From Clostridiales bacterium (GTDB lineage: Bacteria; Bacillota; Clostridia; Christensenellales; Aristaeellaceae), in contig SFET01000010.1 in assembly GCA_004557125.1 (NCBI GenBank), forward strand, positions 1 to 57,360: a DNA stretch of 57,360 bases. The letters run 5' to 3'. The notes below the pieces were generated by a model. The model made no database searches and was not told where the DNA came from. It saw only the letters and a program-made list of their open reading frames with translations. The translations under genes and the position numbers were made by a program. Shown here piece after piece: positions 25,284 through 36,598 of this stretch (position 1 is the stretch's first letter; each line of letters begins with the position of its first letter).

Positions 25284-25318
25284 CAGGCGCCGGACGGAAC
25301 CATTCCGTCCGGCGCCTG
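25284..25318. terminator. Strong hairpin between convergent genes
   Basis: A 15-bp perfect stem (25284-25298 with 25304-25318) with a 5-base loop starts 20 bases after the desulfidase stop. The U-tract is poor on both strands, so termination by this hairpin alone is uncertain. Confidence 0.6.
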
Positions 25319-25410
25319 TCCTGCTATCCGTGCATTCCGGAGCGCGTTGCAGAGAAAAGGGAGCCGTCGGAGGGGTGGCTCCCCATTGGGTTGCGGATCT
25401 GCCGGCGGCG

Positions 25411-26784
25411 TCAGTCGTACAGATCGACGTAGCGCGCGGCGAGCATGGGATAGTATTCGGAATTGTACATGTAGTGGCCGGTGACGTCGGCGTAGATGTC
25501 GTAGGTCGGCCCCAGATTGAAGCTCGAGATGGTGCTGTAATTCTGCAGAACGATCAGCTGCCGTTCGCCGTCGCTGCCCACGTCCATGACGACGTACTGG
25601 AGGCCGTTGTCGATGAAGGTCTCGACGATGGTGCCGATGCAGCGGAACACGCGGCCGTTCCACTGCTCGAAGTACAGGCGCAGCTGGGCGTAATCCATCT
25701 TCCAGGCCTTGTCCGCATAGTCGCCGAGCGTCGGCTTGTAGTTGACCGTGAAGCTGATGACCGCATCGGCGCGGCCGTCCATCGTGGCGCGGAAGCGCAC
25801 GACGTTGTTGCCGAACTGGTTGAACTTGGCGATGAAGGAGAAGCGTCCGGTGGTCATATCGACCTGCAGGCTCTCCGGAATGTAGTCGGTGTCCACGCTG
25901 ATCATGGCGCCGGGTTCGGCGGTGCCGCTGACGGTCATCTGCACCTCGCTGGAGACGGTGGATACGTTGTCGTCCAGCTCGATGTTGATATCGAAGTTCT
26001 CGCGATAGATGGTAATGTCGCGGCGGGTCTCCTTGTGATTGGGCGTGCGCACGATGATGGTGTAGGTGTTGTCGCCGATGGGCTGCACGCTGACCTTGGT
26101 GTCATCCAGCACGCCGCTGCGGTCCACGCGATCGGTCAGATCCTCGCCGTTGACGTAAACCGAACTGCCGGGCACCACCTGAAGCTCCAGCGGGTAGGTG
26201 GAGGTGACCACGGAGATGCCGTCCTCGGATGGGCTGATGACCGTCAGCGGGGACTCGGGAACATCCACGGTATATTCTATCTCCGGCAGCTGTGTCTGCG
26301 TGCCGTCCTGGGAGATCAGGACGGGCGCAAAGTGCACCTCGGCGTAATCGTATTCGGAGGCGTCATCGCTGAACCATTCCGAATCGGCGATCTCCAAGCG
26401 CGCGATGCCGCCGCAAATGGTGAGGCTGCGGTTCAATTCCGGCAGAAAGATGCTGTCGCCGTCCTTGCCGTAGAACACCACGGAATGGGCGTTGCGGCCG
26501 TCGGCAAGCTGGATTTCGCCCTGGGTGGGGGTATAGGCGCCGCGGGTGTAGAGGCGTTCGATGCGATAGGTGTCGATCCAGGACATCAGCTTGTAGACGC
26601 CCACGCCCAGCACGACAAAGCAGGCGATCCAACAGAGCACCAGCAGCAGCTTATGAAAATGCGAACGGCGCGGCTTTGCGGAGGCCTCTGCTCCCGCAGC
26701 TTCGGGAGCGGGCAGCTCCTGCTTGCACACGTCGCAGTAGCGCGCGCCATCGCTCAGGCTGTTACCACAATAGGGACACTTCAA
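25411..26784 (-). CDS. Zinc-ribbon membrane protein with large extracytoplasmic part
   Basis: I do not recognise a named family. The 457-residue protein starts with a zinc ribbon (Cys3, Cys6, Cys17, Cys20 in CPYCG and CDVC). A basic, alanine-rich stretch and one membrane helix (about 45-67) follow, then about 390 extracytoplasmic residues rich in beta strands. The middle part (about 185-345) looks like two or three bacterial Ig-like repeats: the segment after VVTSTYPLELQVVPGSSVYV, and the one around TISGTAEPGAM-like sequence. The C-terminal 110 residues form a separate domain (YFEQWNGRVFRCIGTIVE). The start is TTG, supported by a full AGGAGG eight bases upstream. It is convergent with the desulfidase gene and divergent from the next gene. 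Confidence 0.75.
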   Translation of the reverse strand: MKCPYCGNSLSDGARYCDVCKQELPAPEAAGAEASAKPRRSHFHKLLLVLCWIACFVVLGVGVYKLMSWIDTYRIERLYTRGAYTPTQGEIQLADGRNAHSVVFYGKDGDSIFLPELNRSLTICGGIARLEIADSEWFSDDASEYDYAEVHFAPVLISQDGTQTQLPEIEYTVDVPESPLTVISPSEDGISVVTSTYPLELQVVPGSSVYVNGEDLTDRVDRSGVLDDTKVSVQPIGDNTYTIIVRTPNHKETRRDITIYRENFDINIELDDNVSTVSSEVQMTVSGTAEPGAMISVDTDYIPESLQVDMTTGRFSFIAKFNQFGNNVVRFRATMDGRADAVISFTVNYKPTLGDYADKAWKMDYAQLRLYFEQWNGRVFRCIGTIVETFIDNGLQYVVMDVGSDGERQLIVLQNYSTISSFNLGPTYDIYADVTGHYMYNSEYYPMLAARYVDLYD

Positions 26785-26885
26785 GGCACAATCCTCCTTT
26801 GGTTAACGAGCTACATTTCGATGTGCCTTCGGGAAAATCCTGCCCCTGCACCAAATGTTCCTACGAAATTCATATTTCCTGCATA

Positions 26886-26913
26886 TCGACAAAGTCGGAA
26901 TCTATGCTATAAT
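26886..26913 (+). promoter_or_regulatory. Promoter of the membrane protein-nifZ-thiI genes
   Basis: TATAAT (26908-26913) lies 16 bases after TCGACA (26886-26891), a five-of-six -35 match. The first gene starts 28 bases downstream. Confidence 0.6.
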
Positions 26914-26940
26914 ATCATCGGTGTTTTATGGAGGTGCGGC

Positions 26941-27519
26941 ATGGAGCGGCGTTTGGAGCAGACGGTTCAGGGAAGGACGACGGGCGCGAAGCGCGCGCTG
27001 TACGCCGGCGCGTACGTGCTGCTGGTGCTGCTGGTCATCGGCATGCTGGTCAGTGCGGCCGGCATCCTCGGAGAGACGGAAGCGGGAAAGCCGGCCATCG
27101 GCTGGCCGTCGCTGATCCTGTTTCTGCTGCTGACGGCGCTCGCGATCTGCGTGTGGCTGGGCAAGGACAGGCTGCGCATGGAGTACGATTACGTGCTGCA
27201 GGACGGCACGCTGGTGGTGTTCGCGATCCTGAACGGCCGGCGAAGGAAGCAGCGTCTGCAGCTGCCGCTGGCATCGGTCACGGACTGCGGCCCCGAGGAT
27301 GAAACGAATTGCAAAGCGGACTTGCGGCGGCACAGGCTGTATCTGAATGCGGACGCACGGCGCTATTATCTCTGTTATGGCGTGAACGGCGCGCGGCACA
27401 TGGCGCTGCTGGAACTGAATGTGGAGCTGGCCGATGCGGTGCGCACCGCGCGGGAGCTGCCGGCAGGTGCCTGGCGGGAGAACAAAGGAGAGACAAAACA
27501 ATATGGAAGCCTATCTTGA
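26941..27519 (+). CDS. Small two-helix membrane protein with PH-like cytoplasmic domain
   Basis: A 192-residue protein with two membrane helices (about 20-43 and 55-73) and a charged C-terminal domain. The domain begins RLRMEYDYVLQDGTLVVFAI and is predicted to be mostly beta. It resembles the uncharacterised clostridial DUF6106-type proteins, but I am not certain. The start ATG follows TGGAGGTGCGGC. Its last 17 bases overlap the cysteine desulfurase gene in another frame, so the two are cotranscribed and probably coupled. Confidence 0.7.
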   Translation: MERRLEQTVQGRTTGAKRALYAGAYVLLVLLVIGMLVSAAGILGETEAGKPAIGWPSLILFLLLTALAICVWLGKDRLRMEYDYVLQDGTLVVFAILNGRRRKQRLQLPLASVTDCGPEDETNCKADLRRHRLYLNADARRYYLCYGVNGARHMALLELNVELADAVRTARELPAGAWRENKGETKQYGSLS

Positions 27520-28642
27520 CAACAGCGCGACGACCAAACCCTGCGCCGCGGCGGTGGACGCGATGGTAAAGTGCATGACGGAGGGCTATTACAACCCCTC
27601 GTCGGTGTACAAGCCGGCGGTGGAGGCCTTTCAGCAGGTTCGCGCGTGCAGGGAACTTATATTGAAGGCGCTGCACGCGGGGGATCACAATCTCGTGTTC
27701 ACCTCCGGCGGCACGGAGAGCAACAACCTTGCCATTCTGGGCACGGTGGGCCGCATGCGGGGCAAGCAGCTCGTGGCGGTGAGTGCCGTGGAGCACCCGT
27801 CGGTGCGGGAGAGCTTTATGGAGCTGGAGCGTCAGGGCCACGAGGTGCGCGTGATCGGCGTAAACGAGCGCGGTGAGCTGGACTGGGACGCGCTGGCAAA
27901 AGCCTTGGACGACGGCGCGAGCCTCGTCAGCTGCATGCAGGTGAACAACGAGACCGGCGCGAAGCTGGATGTGATGCGCCTGCACGAACTGGTGAACGGG
28001 CGCGCGATCATCCATGTGGACGGCGTGCAGGGCTTCCTGCGCGTGCCCATCGACCTGAAATATGTGGATCTCTACACCCTGTCCAGCCACAAGATTCACG
28101 GCCCCAAGGGCGAGGGTGCGCTGGTGTACCGCAAGGGCCTGCGCTTTGCACCCCGGCAGATCGGCGGCGGTCAGGAGAATGGCCTGCGCTCCGGCACGGA
28201 GAACACGCCGGGCATCGCAGGACTGATGGCCGCGGTGCATGAGATGCTGAACATGGGCACGCAGATGCAGGCGGAACTCATGCAGAAGAAGCTCCACCTG
28301 ATCGAGGCCTTCCAAAGCGCGGTGCCGGAGCTGCTGATCAACGGCCCGGAGCCGGAGAATGCCGCGCCGCACATCGTAAACCTCAGCTTCCCGGGCGTGC
28401 GGGGCGAGGTCATGCTCCACGCGCTGGAGAGCAGGGGCGTGTACGCATCCACGGGCTCGGCCTGTTCGTCGAAAAAGCTGAAGGTGAGTGGCGTGCTCAC
28501 GGCTATGGGCATATCGCCCAGCCGCGCAGAGTGGGCGCTGCGCTTCAGCCTGAGCCCCCACACCACCATCGAAGAGATCGACTATGCCGCGCAGTGCCTC
28601 GCAGAGCTCTATGCGCAGCTGAAAAAATATGCAAGGAGATAA
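27503..28642 (+). CDS. nifZ: Cysteine desulfurase, NifZ/IscS-like, partner of ThiI
   Basis: A 379-residue PLP enzyme that takes sulfur from cysteine to form a persulfide. It opens with YLDNSATTKPC. The PLP lysine is in LSSHKIHGPKG and the catalytic cysteine is in STGSACSS. The residues after that cysteine (KKLKVSGVLTAMGI) fit the short class-II loop. The gene lies 3 bases before thiI. In Bacillus subtilis the same pair (nifZ-thiI) makes 4-thiouridine in tRNA, with NifZ serving ThiI only. The start MEAYLDN follows AAAGGAGAG. Confidence 0.9.
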   Translation: MEAYLDNSATTKPCAAAVDAMVKCMTEGYYNPSSVYKPAVEAFQQVRACRELILKALHAGDHNLVFTSGGTESNNLAILGTVGRMRGKQLVAVSAVEHPSVRESFMELERQGHEVRVIGVNERGELDWDALAKALDDGASLVSCMQVNNETGAKLDVMRLHELVNGRAIIHVDGVQGFLRVPIDLKYVDLYTLSSHKIHGPKGEGALVYRKGLRFAPRQIGGGQENGLRSGTENTPGIAGLMAAVHEMLNMGTQMQAELMQKKLHLIEAFQSAVPELLINGPEPENAAPHIVNLSFPGVRGEVMLHALESRGVYASTGSACSSKKLKVSGVLTAMGISPSRAEWALRFSLSPHTTIEEIDYAAQCLAELYAQLKKYARR

Positions 28643-28645
28643 ATC

Positions 28646-29791
28646 ATGCGCAAGGTACTGCTGGTTCGCTACGGCGAAGTATTTCTGAAGGGCGCAAACC
28701 GCCCCCACTTTCTGAAGCTGCTCACGGACAACGTCAAGCGCGCCGTGAAGCCCATCGGCGGCAGGGTCTGGCTGTCCGACTCCCGCATCTACGTCTCCGA
28801 CGTGGAGGACATGGACGAGTGCGTGCGCCGCGTGTGCAAGGTGTTCGGCCTGTACTCCGTCAGCCCCGCCATCGAGTGCGAGAAGGATCTGGACGTGATC
28901 GCGGAGCAGTGCATCGAGATGATGAAGGGCAAGCGCGGCAGCTTCAAGGTCTACGGCAAGCGCAGCGACAAGAAGTTCCCGATGAACTCGCTGGAGTTTG
29001 CCGCGGAGCTGGGCGGACGCATTCTGGAGTCCAATCCCCACCTGACGGTGGACATCCACAATCCCCAGCACAAGCTGCGGGTGGAGATCCGCGACAACTG
29101 CTACATCTGCTGCGAGGAGATCATGGCCGTGGGCGGCCTGCCCATGGGCTCCAGCGGACGCGCGGCGCTGCTGCTCTCCGGCGGCATCGATTCCCCGGTG
29201 GCGGGCTACTGCATGATGAAGCGCGGCGTGCGCTGCTGCGCCATCCACTTCCAGTCGCCGCCCTACACCGGCGAGCTGGCCCGGGACAAGGTGATGCAGC
29301 TGGCGAAGGAGATGGCGGAGTACTCCGGCGGCATGCGGGTGTACCTGGTGCCGTTCACCAAGTGCCAGCTGGAGATTCACGAAAAGTGCCCCGAGGGACT
29401 GGGCACGCTCATCACCCGCCGCTTCATGATGCGCATCGCCCAGGAGATCGCCAGGCAGAACGAGTGCAACGCGTTGATCACCGGCGAGAGCCTGGGTCAG
29501 GTGGCCTCCCAGACCATGGAGTCCATCGTCTGCACCGACGCGGTGTGCGAAATGCCCGTGTTCCGTCCGCTGATCGGCATGGACAAGACCGAGATCATGG
29601 ACATCGCCAAGCGCATCGGCACCTACGAGACCTCCATCCTGCCCTACGAGGATTGCTGCACGGTGTTCACGCCCCGCCATCCGGTGACCAAGCCCAAGCT
29701 GGACACCATGCCCAAGGCGGAGAGCAAGCTGGACATCGAGGCGCTGGTTCGGGAGGCCGTGGAGGGCACCGAGCTCGTGATCGTAAGCTGA
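28646..29791 (+). CDS. thiI: tRNA 4-thiouridine synthetase ThiI, short form
   Basis: A 381-residue enzyme: N-terminal ferredoxin-like and THUMP domains (about 1-165) for tRNA binding, then an adenylating PP-loop domain with LLLSGGIDSPVAGYCM near 177-192. It lacks the C-terminal rhodanese domain of E. coli ThiI. The short Gram-positive form takes sulfur straight from its partner desulfurase, encoded just upstream. It activates U8 of tRNA with ATP. The start MRKVLLVRYGEVFLKG is the usual ThiI N-terminus. Confidence 0.93.
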   Translation: MRKVLLVRYGEVFLKGANRPHFLKLLTDNVKRAVKPIGGRVWLSDSRIYVSDVEDMDECVRRVCKVFGLYSVSPAIECEKDLDVIAEQCIEMMKGKRGSFKVYGKRSDKKFPMNSLEFAAELGGRILESNPHLTVDIHNPQHKLRVEIRDNCYICCEEIMAVGGLPMGSSGRAALLLSGGIDSPVAGYCMMKRGVRCCAIHFQSPPYTGELARDKVMQLAKEMAEYSGGMRVYLVPFTKCQLEIHEKCPEGLGTLITRRFMMRIAQEIARQNECNALITGESLGQVASQTMESIVCTDAVCEMPVFRPLIGMDKTEIMDIAKRIGTYETSILPYEDCCTVFTPRHPVTKPKLDTMPKAESKLDIEALVREAVEGTELVIVS

Positions 29792-29815
29792 TTTACAGGT
29801 AAGAAAGGGCGCAGC

Positions 29816-32095
<2,280 letters not shown>

Positions 32096-32204
32096 CGTCC
32101 AATTGAAAATACAGCGCGACATAGGAGCCGAAGCGGGGAGCAAGGGTGCTGTCCGCCGGTTTCGTTAAATCTTTTCGCAGTCAATAATTGGCGCGGAAAT
32201 GTGT

Positions 32205-32309
32205 TATACTGAAATGGGGAAGGTTTTCCCGCTGTTTTGTTGTTTTCACGTCCGGGCTGTTATGACGGAGCGTGATGCTATATGAATTACTACATAAAGG
32301 AGGAGCAGT
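32205..32309 (+). promoter_or_regulatory. Possible -10 box and leader of the RNase J operon
   Basis: TATACT (32205-32210) is a good -10, but I find no convincing -35. The 100-base leader that follows holds one weak stem (CACGTCCG with CGGAGCGTG, about 32247-32274) and AAAGGAGGAG before the start codon. RNase J genes are often controlled at their 5' end, but nothing specific is visible. Confidence 0.35.
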
Positions 32310-33983
32310 GTGGCAAAAAAGAATAAGTCACCCAAGCTGAAGATCATACCGTTGGGCGGCCTGGGTGAGATTGGCAAGAACCTGACGGTACTGGAGTATG
32401 AGGACGATATCATCGTTGTGGATCTGGGCTCCATCTTTCCGCGCGAGGACATGCCGGGCGTGGACCTTGTGATCCCGGATGTCAGCTATCTGGAGAAGAA
32501 CCAGCAGAAGATTCGCGGCTACTTCTTCACCCACGGCCACGAGGACCACATCGGCGCGGTGCCCTACATCCTGCGCAAGATCCCCGCGCCCATGTACGGA
32601 ACGCGGCTGACGCTGGCGCTGTGCGAGCACAAGCTGAAAGAGCACCGGCTCACCGGCGTCGCGGAGCTCAACGAGGTGGAGCCGGGCGACGTGGTGTCCG
32701 CAGGTGTGTTCAAGGTGGAATTCGTGCGCGTGAACCACTCCATCGCGGGCGCGTGCGCGCTGGCGATCACCACGCCGGTGGGCGTCGTGTTCCACACCGG
32801 CGACTTCAAGGTGGACTACACGCCGCTGGCGGGCCAGCCCATCGACCTGGGCCGCATCGCGGAGATCGGCAACCAGGGCGTGCTGGCGCTGATGGCGGAC
32901 TCCACCAACGTGGAGCGCCCCGGCTACACCATGTCCGAAAAGAAGGTCGCGCAGACCTTCCGCAACCTGTTTGAAAAGGCGACGGGCCGCGTGATCATCG
33001 CTATGTTCGCCAGCAATGTCTACCGCATCCAGTCGGTCATCGAATCCTCGGTGGAGTACGGCCGCAAGGTGTGCCTGATCGGCCGCAGCATGGTCAACGT
33101 GTCCCGCGTGTCCATGCAGCTGGGCTATCTGAAGATCCCCGAGGGCAGCCTGATCACCGTGGACGAGCTGGACCGCTACCCGGACGACAAGATCACCGTG
33201 GTGACCACCGGCAGCCAGGGCGAGCCCATGAGCGGTCTTTCGCGCATGGCCTTCGCCGAGCACCGCAAGATGGAGCTGCGGGAGAGCGACATGGTCATTC
33301 TGTCCGCGTCCCCGATCCCGGGCAACGAAAAGTCCATCTCCCGTGTCATCAACCAGCTGTTCCGCATCGGCTGCAACGTGATCTATGAATCCCTGGCAGA
33401 GGTGCATGTCTCCGGACACGCCCGCCAGGAGGAGCTGAAACTGATTCACACGCTGCTGCATCCGAAGTACTTCATTCCCGTGCACGGCGAGTACCGCCAT
33501 TTGCACCACCACGCCGAGCTGGCAAAGCTGCTGGGCATGCCGGAGGACAACGTGGTGATTGCGGAGATCGGCGACGTGATCGAGCTGGATCAGAACAAGC
33601 TGGACGTGACCGGCGTGGTGCCCAACGGCTCCGTGCTGATCGACGGCCTGGGCGTGGGCGACGTGGGCGCGGTGGTGCTGCGCGACCGCAAGCACCTGGC
33701 CGAGGACGGCCTGCTGATCGTCGTCATGGGCGTGGATCACGACCTCGGAACCGTGGTCTCCGGCCCGGACATCATCAGCCGCGGCTTCGTGTACATGCGC
33801 GAGGCGGACGAGCTGATCGACGGCGCGCGCGAGGCTGCAACCCGAGCGATCGAGGCCTTCGGCCCCATCGATTCGTCCGAGTGGAACCACCTGAAGAACG
33901 ATGTGCGCGACTCCGTGCAGCGCTACATCTACGATACCATCAAACGCAACCCGATGATCATGCCGATCATCGTTGAGATTTAA
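32310..33983 (+). CDS. rnj: Ribonuclease J
   Basis: A 557-residue metallo-beta-lactamase/beta-CASP ribonuclease that degrades and matures mRNA and rRNA (5' to 3' exonuclease and endonuclease). The zinc motif HGHEDHIGA lies near residues 77-85. Further motifs are VNHSIAGA and HTGDFKVDYTP, the beta-CASP motif MADSTNVERPGYTMSE, and HVSGHA near 368. The start is GTG at 32310 with AGGAGGAG just upstream. It is followed 12 bases later by a YlbF-family gene. Confidence 0.95.
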   Translation: MAKKNKSPKLKIIPLGGLGEIGKNLTVLEYEDDIIVVDLGSIFPREDMPGVDLVIPDVSYLEKNQQKIRGYFFTHGHEDHIGAVPYILRKIPAPMYGTRLTLALCEHKLKEHRLTGVAELNEVEPGDVVSAGVFKVEFVRVNHSIAGACALAITTPVGVVFHTGDFKVDYTPLAGQPIDLGRIAEIGNQGVLALMADSTNVERPGYTMSEKKVAQTFRNLFEKATGRVIIAMFASNVYRIQSVIESSVEYGRKVCLIGRSMVNVSRVSMQLGYLKIPEGSLITVDELDRYPDDKITVVTTGSQGEPMSGLSRMAFAEHRKMELRESDMVILSASPIPGNEKSISRVINQLFRIGCNVIYESLAEVHVSGHARQEELKLIHTLLHPKYFIPVHGEYRHLHHHAELAKLLGMPEDNVVIAEIGDVIELDQNKLDVTGVVPNGSVLIDGLGVGDVGAVVLRDRKHLAEDGLLIVVMGVDHDLGTVVSGPDIISRGFVYMREADELIDGAREAATRAIEAFGPIDSSEWNHLKNDVRDSVQRYIYDTIKRNPMIMPIIVEI

Positions 33984-33995
33984 CCGGAGGCAAGC

Positions 33996-34346
33996 ATGAA
34001 TCCCTACGACCAGGCCCACGCCCTCGCGCGCTCCCTGAAGGAGAGCGAGGAATACCGCGAATACACCCGCCTGAAGGAGGTCGCCTACGAGGACGCGACC
34101 AACAAGGCGCTGCTGGACGAATACAAGAAGCTGCAGTTCCGCATGCAGGCGAAGATGGCTTCGGGCGAGAACATGCCCGAGGACGATCTGCGCAGACTTC
34201 AGCAGATCGGAACGCTGCTGCAGTTCAATCCGGATGTGAGCAGCTATCTGATGGCGGAGTTCCGCTTTCAGTGCATGCTGACGGACATCTTCAAGATTCT
34301 GGCGGACGTCGCGGGCGTGGATCTGGACATGCTCGCACAGGGCTGA
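33996..34346 (+). CDS. YlbF/YmcA family protein
   Basis: A 116-residue all-helical protein of the YlbF/YmcA (DUF964/PF06133) family. It has the usual opening DQAHALARSLKESEEYREY and the AMxG-like region AKMASGENMPEDDLRRLQ. In B. subtilis, YlbF, YmcA and YaaT form a complex that steers RNase Y and also affects Spo0A phosphorylation. The position between rnj and mltG, with 12-base and 13-base gaps, hints at a role in RNA turnover. That role is inference; the family assignment is firm. Confidence 0.85.
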   Translation: MNPYDQAHALARSLKESEEYREYTRLKEVAYEDATNKALLDEYKKLQFRMQAKMASGENMPEDDLRRLQQIGTLLQFNPDVSSYLMAEFRFQCMLTDIFKILADVAGVDLDMLAQG

Positions 34347-34359
34347 CGGAGGAGGAAAA

Positions 34360-35640
34360 ATGGCGGACAGAAAACGGCGTGCGCGCCGCAGGGGTGCGTC
34401 CCGGCAGGCGGTTCAGACCGAGCGGTACAACATCAAGACCCTGCACGAGGATCGGGAATACGGCCTGTACTGGTATGCATGGATCTGGAAGATACTGCGC
34501 CCGGTTCTGATCTTTCTCTGCAGCCTTCTGATTGTCATCGGCATGGTGAGCGTCGTCTACAACAAGGTCTATGACAACTTCCTCGGCCCGGTGGATGCCA
34601 ATCACACCGAAAAGGTAAAGTTCGAAATTGAATCCGGACAGTCTGTGACCTCCATCGGCGCCAGTCTGGAGAAGCAGAACCTGATCCACAGCGGAAGCAT
34701 CTTCAAGTACATGGTCCAGTTTGAGGGCCTGTCCAACAAGCTCAGCTACGGCAGCTTCGAGCTCTCACCGTCCATGACGGTGCAGGAGATCGTCAGCGAG
34801 CTCACCAGCGGCAGCCAGACCAGCGAGCGCACCATCACCATCGTGCCCGGCTGGACCTGCGAGGACGTCGCGGAGTATCTGCTGGAGGAGGGCGCAATTG
34901 ACAGCACCGAGGAGTTCCTGAACCTGTGCAACGATGTGGATCGCTTTGTGGGCGATTCCTATGCGCTCAAGAGCGCCCAGGATGCGGGCACGCTGGCCGG
35001 CCGCAAGTACGCCCTGGAGGGCTATCTGGCGCCGGATACCTACCGCGTATTCATGTCTGCGTCGGCGGAGAGCATCATTGCCACGCTGCTGGAACAGCAC
35101 AACAAGGTCATCGACAGCGTCTACTACGCCGACAACGTGCAGTACCGCATCGAGGAGGACGGCAGCTACACCGCGGTGGAGGGCTATGAGAGCGACCTGA
35201 CCATGGACCAGTACATCATTCTGGCCTCCATGATCGAGAAGGAGGCGGCCAAGTCCGAGGACTACGCGCGGGTCTCCGCCGTGTTCCACAACCGGCTGAA
35301 GCAGGGCTGGAGGCTGGAGAGCGATCCCACGGCCACCTACACCTTTGGCCTGTCCCACTACATCCTCAGTCAGGAGGAGCTGACCGATCAGAACCTGTAC
35401 AACACCTACGTGGTGAGCGGCCTGCCGATCGGACCGATCTGCAATCCGTCCACGGCGGCGCTGCAGGCGGCGATGCATCCCGATATGGAGTACATCGAGC
35501 AGGGCTACATGTACTTCTGTGCCACGGATCCCGGAACCGGCGAGCTGGCCTTTGCGATCACCCGCGAGGAGCACGAGCAGAACGTGGCCCGGTATCAGCA
35601 GATGTGGGCCGAGTACGACGCCCGCAACACGGTGGGCTGA
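34360..35640 (+). CDS. mltG: Endolytic murein transglycosylase MltG (YceG)
   Basis: A 426-residue membrane-anchored lytic transglycosylase that cuts nascent glycan strands. A basic cytoplasmic N-terminus of about 45 residues precedes one membrane helix (46-68). A LysM-like region (about 85-150) and the YceG catalytic domain follow. The catalytic glutamate is in ASMIEKEAAK (Glu293/Glu295). The LPIGPICNPS motif matches the family's LPPTPIANPG, and ATDPGTGELAFA follows. Activity generally needs association with the wall-synthesis complex at the septum. Confidence 0.93.
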   Translation: MADRKRRARRRGASRQAVQTERYNIKTLHEDREYGLYWYAWIWKILRPVLIFLCSLLIVIGMVSVVYNKVYDNFLGPVDANHTEKVKFEIESGQSVTSIGASLEKQNLIHSGSIFKYMVQFEGLSNKLSYGSFELSPSMTVQEIVSELTSGSQTSERTITIVPGWTCEDVAEYLLEEGAIDSTEEFLNLCNDVDRFVGDSYALKSAQDAGTLAGRKYALEGYLAPDTYRVFMSASAESIIATLLEQHNKVIDSVYYADNVQYRIEEDGSYTAVEGYESDLTMDQYIILASMIEKEAAKSEDYARVSAVFHNRLKQGWRLESDPTATYTFGLSHYILSQEELTDQNLYNTYVVSGLPIGPICNPSTAALQAAMHPDMEYIEQGYMYFCATDPGTGELAFAITREEHEQNVARYQQMWAEYDARNTVG

Positions 35641-35709
35641 GGGACGTGCACGACAATTTCATTTGAAGAATAGGATGTAGGGCAGACTTCCCAAAAGGAG
35701 GAAAGCCCT

Positions 35710-36396
35710 ATGTTCATTGAGGAGATCCTGCTCTACCTGGCGGAGAGCGCCTGGACGCTGGTGCTGCACCTCTCGGCCAAGAACGCCTTTCCGCAGCCGC
35801 TGGGCGCCGAGGAGGAGGCTCGGCTCGTGCAGGCCATGCTGGCGGGCGACGGCGCTGCCCGGGACAAACTGATCGAACACAACCTGCGCTTGGTTGCCCA
35901 CATCGCCAAGAAGTATCACTCCAGCGGCTGCGATCCGGACGACCTGGTGTCCATCGGCTCCATCGGCCTGATCAAGGCGGTACATACCTTTCGCCCCGAT
36001 GCGGGCCGGCTGACCACCTATGCGTCCCGATGCATCGAAAACGAGATTCTGATGCACCTGCGCGCCAACCGCAAGCTGCGCAACACCCTGTCCATGAGCG
36101 ACAGCGTCACCTTCGACAAGGAGGGAAACGAGGTGCAGCTCACCGAGCTGATGGGCACCGAGCGGGACATTGTGCCCGACGAGGTGGAAAAACGCATCAG
36201 CAGCGGAATCGCGCTGCAGCTCATCGATCAGGTGCTCGATCCACGCCAGGCGCGCGTCATTCGCCTGCGCTACGGCCTGGAGGATGGCGTCTTTCATCCG
36301 CAGCACGAGGTGGCAAAGCAGCTGGGCATCTCCCGCAGCTACGTCTCCCGCATTGAAAAGCGGGCGCTGGAGATCCTGAAAAAACATATGGAGTGA
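35710..36396 (+). CDS. sigK: Sporulation sigma factor sigma-K, uninterrupted, with pro-sequence
   Basis: A 228-residue sigma-70-family factor that runs late gene expression in the mother cell. After a hydrophobic N-terminal segment (about 1-23) comes KNAFPQPLGAEEE, aligned with the cleavage region of B. subtilis pro-sigma-K. Region 2 follows (IEHNLRLVAHIAKKYHSSGCDPDDLVSIGSIGL-type sequence, residues about 57-90), and region 4 ends with LGISRSYVSRIEKRALEIL. The hydrophobic leader predicts synthesis as a membrane-held precursor needing SpoIVFB-type processing, unlike C. difficile, whose sigK has none. The gene is whole, with no skin-type insertion. AAAAGGAGG precedes the start and a terminator follows. 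Confidence 0.92.
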   Translation: MFIEEILLYLAESAWTLVLHLSAKNAFPQPLGAEEEARLVQAMLAGDGAARDKLIEHNLRLVAHIAKKYHSSGCDPDDLVSIGSIGLIKAVHTFRPDAGRLTTYASRCIENEILMHLRANRKLRNTLSMSDSVTFDKEGNEVQLTELMGTERDIVPDEVEKRISSGIALQLIDQVLDPRQARVIRLRYGLEDGVFHPQHEVAKQLGISRSYVSRIEKRALEILKKHME

Positions 36397-36397
36397 A

Positions 36398-36420
36398 ACC
36401 GTCCAATGGGCGGTTTTTTT
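36398..36420 (+). terminator. Terminator of sigK
   Basis: AAACCGTCC pairs with GGGCGGTTT around a 3-base loop and is followed by a T-run, directly after the sigK stop. Confidence 0.9.
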
Positions 36421-36598
36421 GTACTCTTTGAAATGAAAAAGCAATCCTGATGCCGGAAAGGAAGCTCAGGAACCATATTATTTCCGGGAAAATGAAGAAA
36501 TTTGGAGCAAAAGCGAGCGCAAAAACGCAGGAATATGGAATAAATGAACATAAATATCTTTATAAAACTGTATAATATGGAAAATATAATGAAATATA

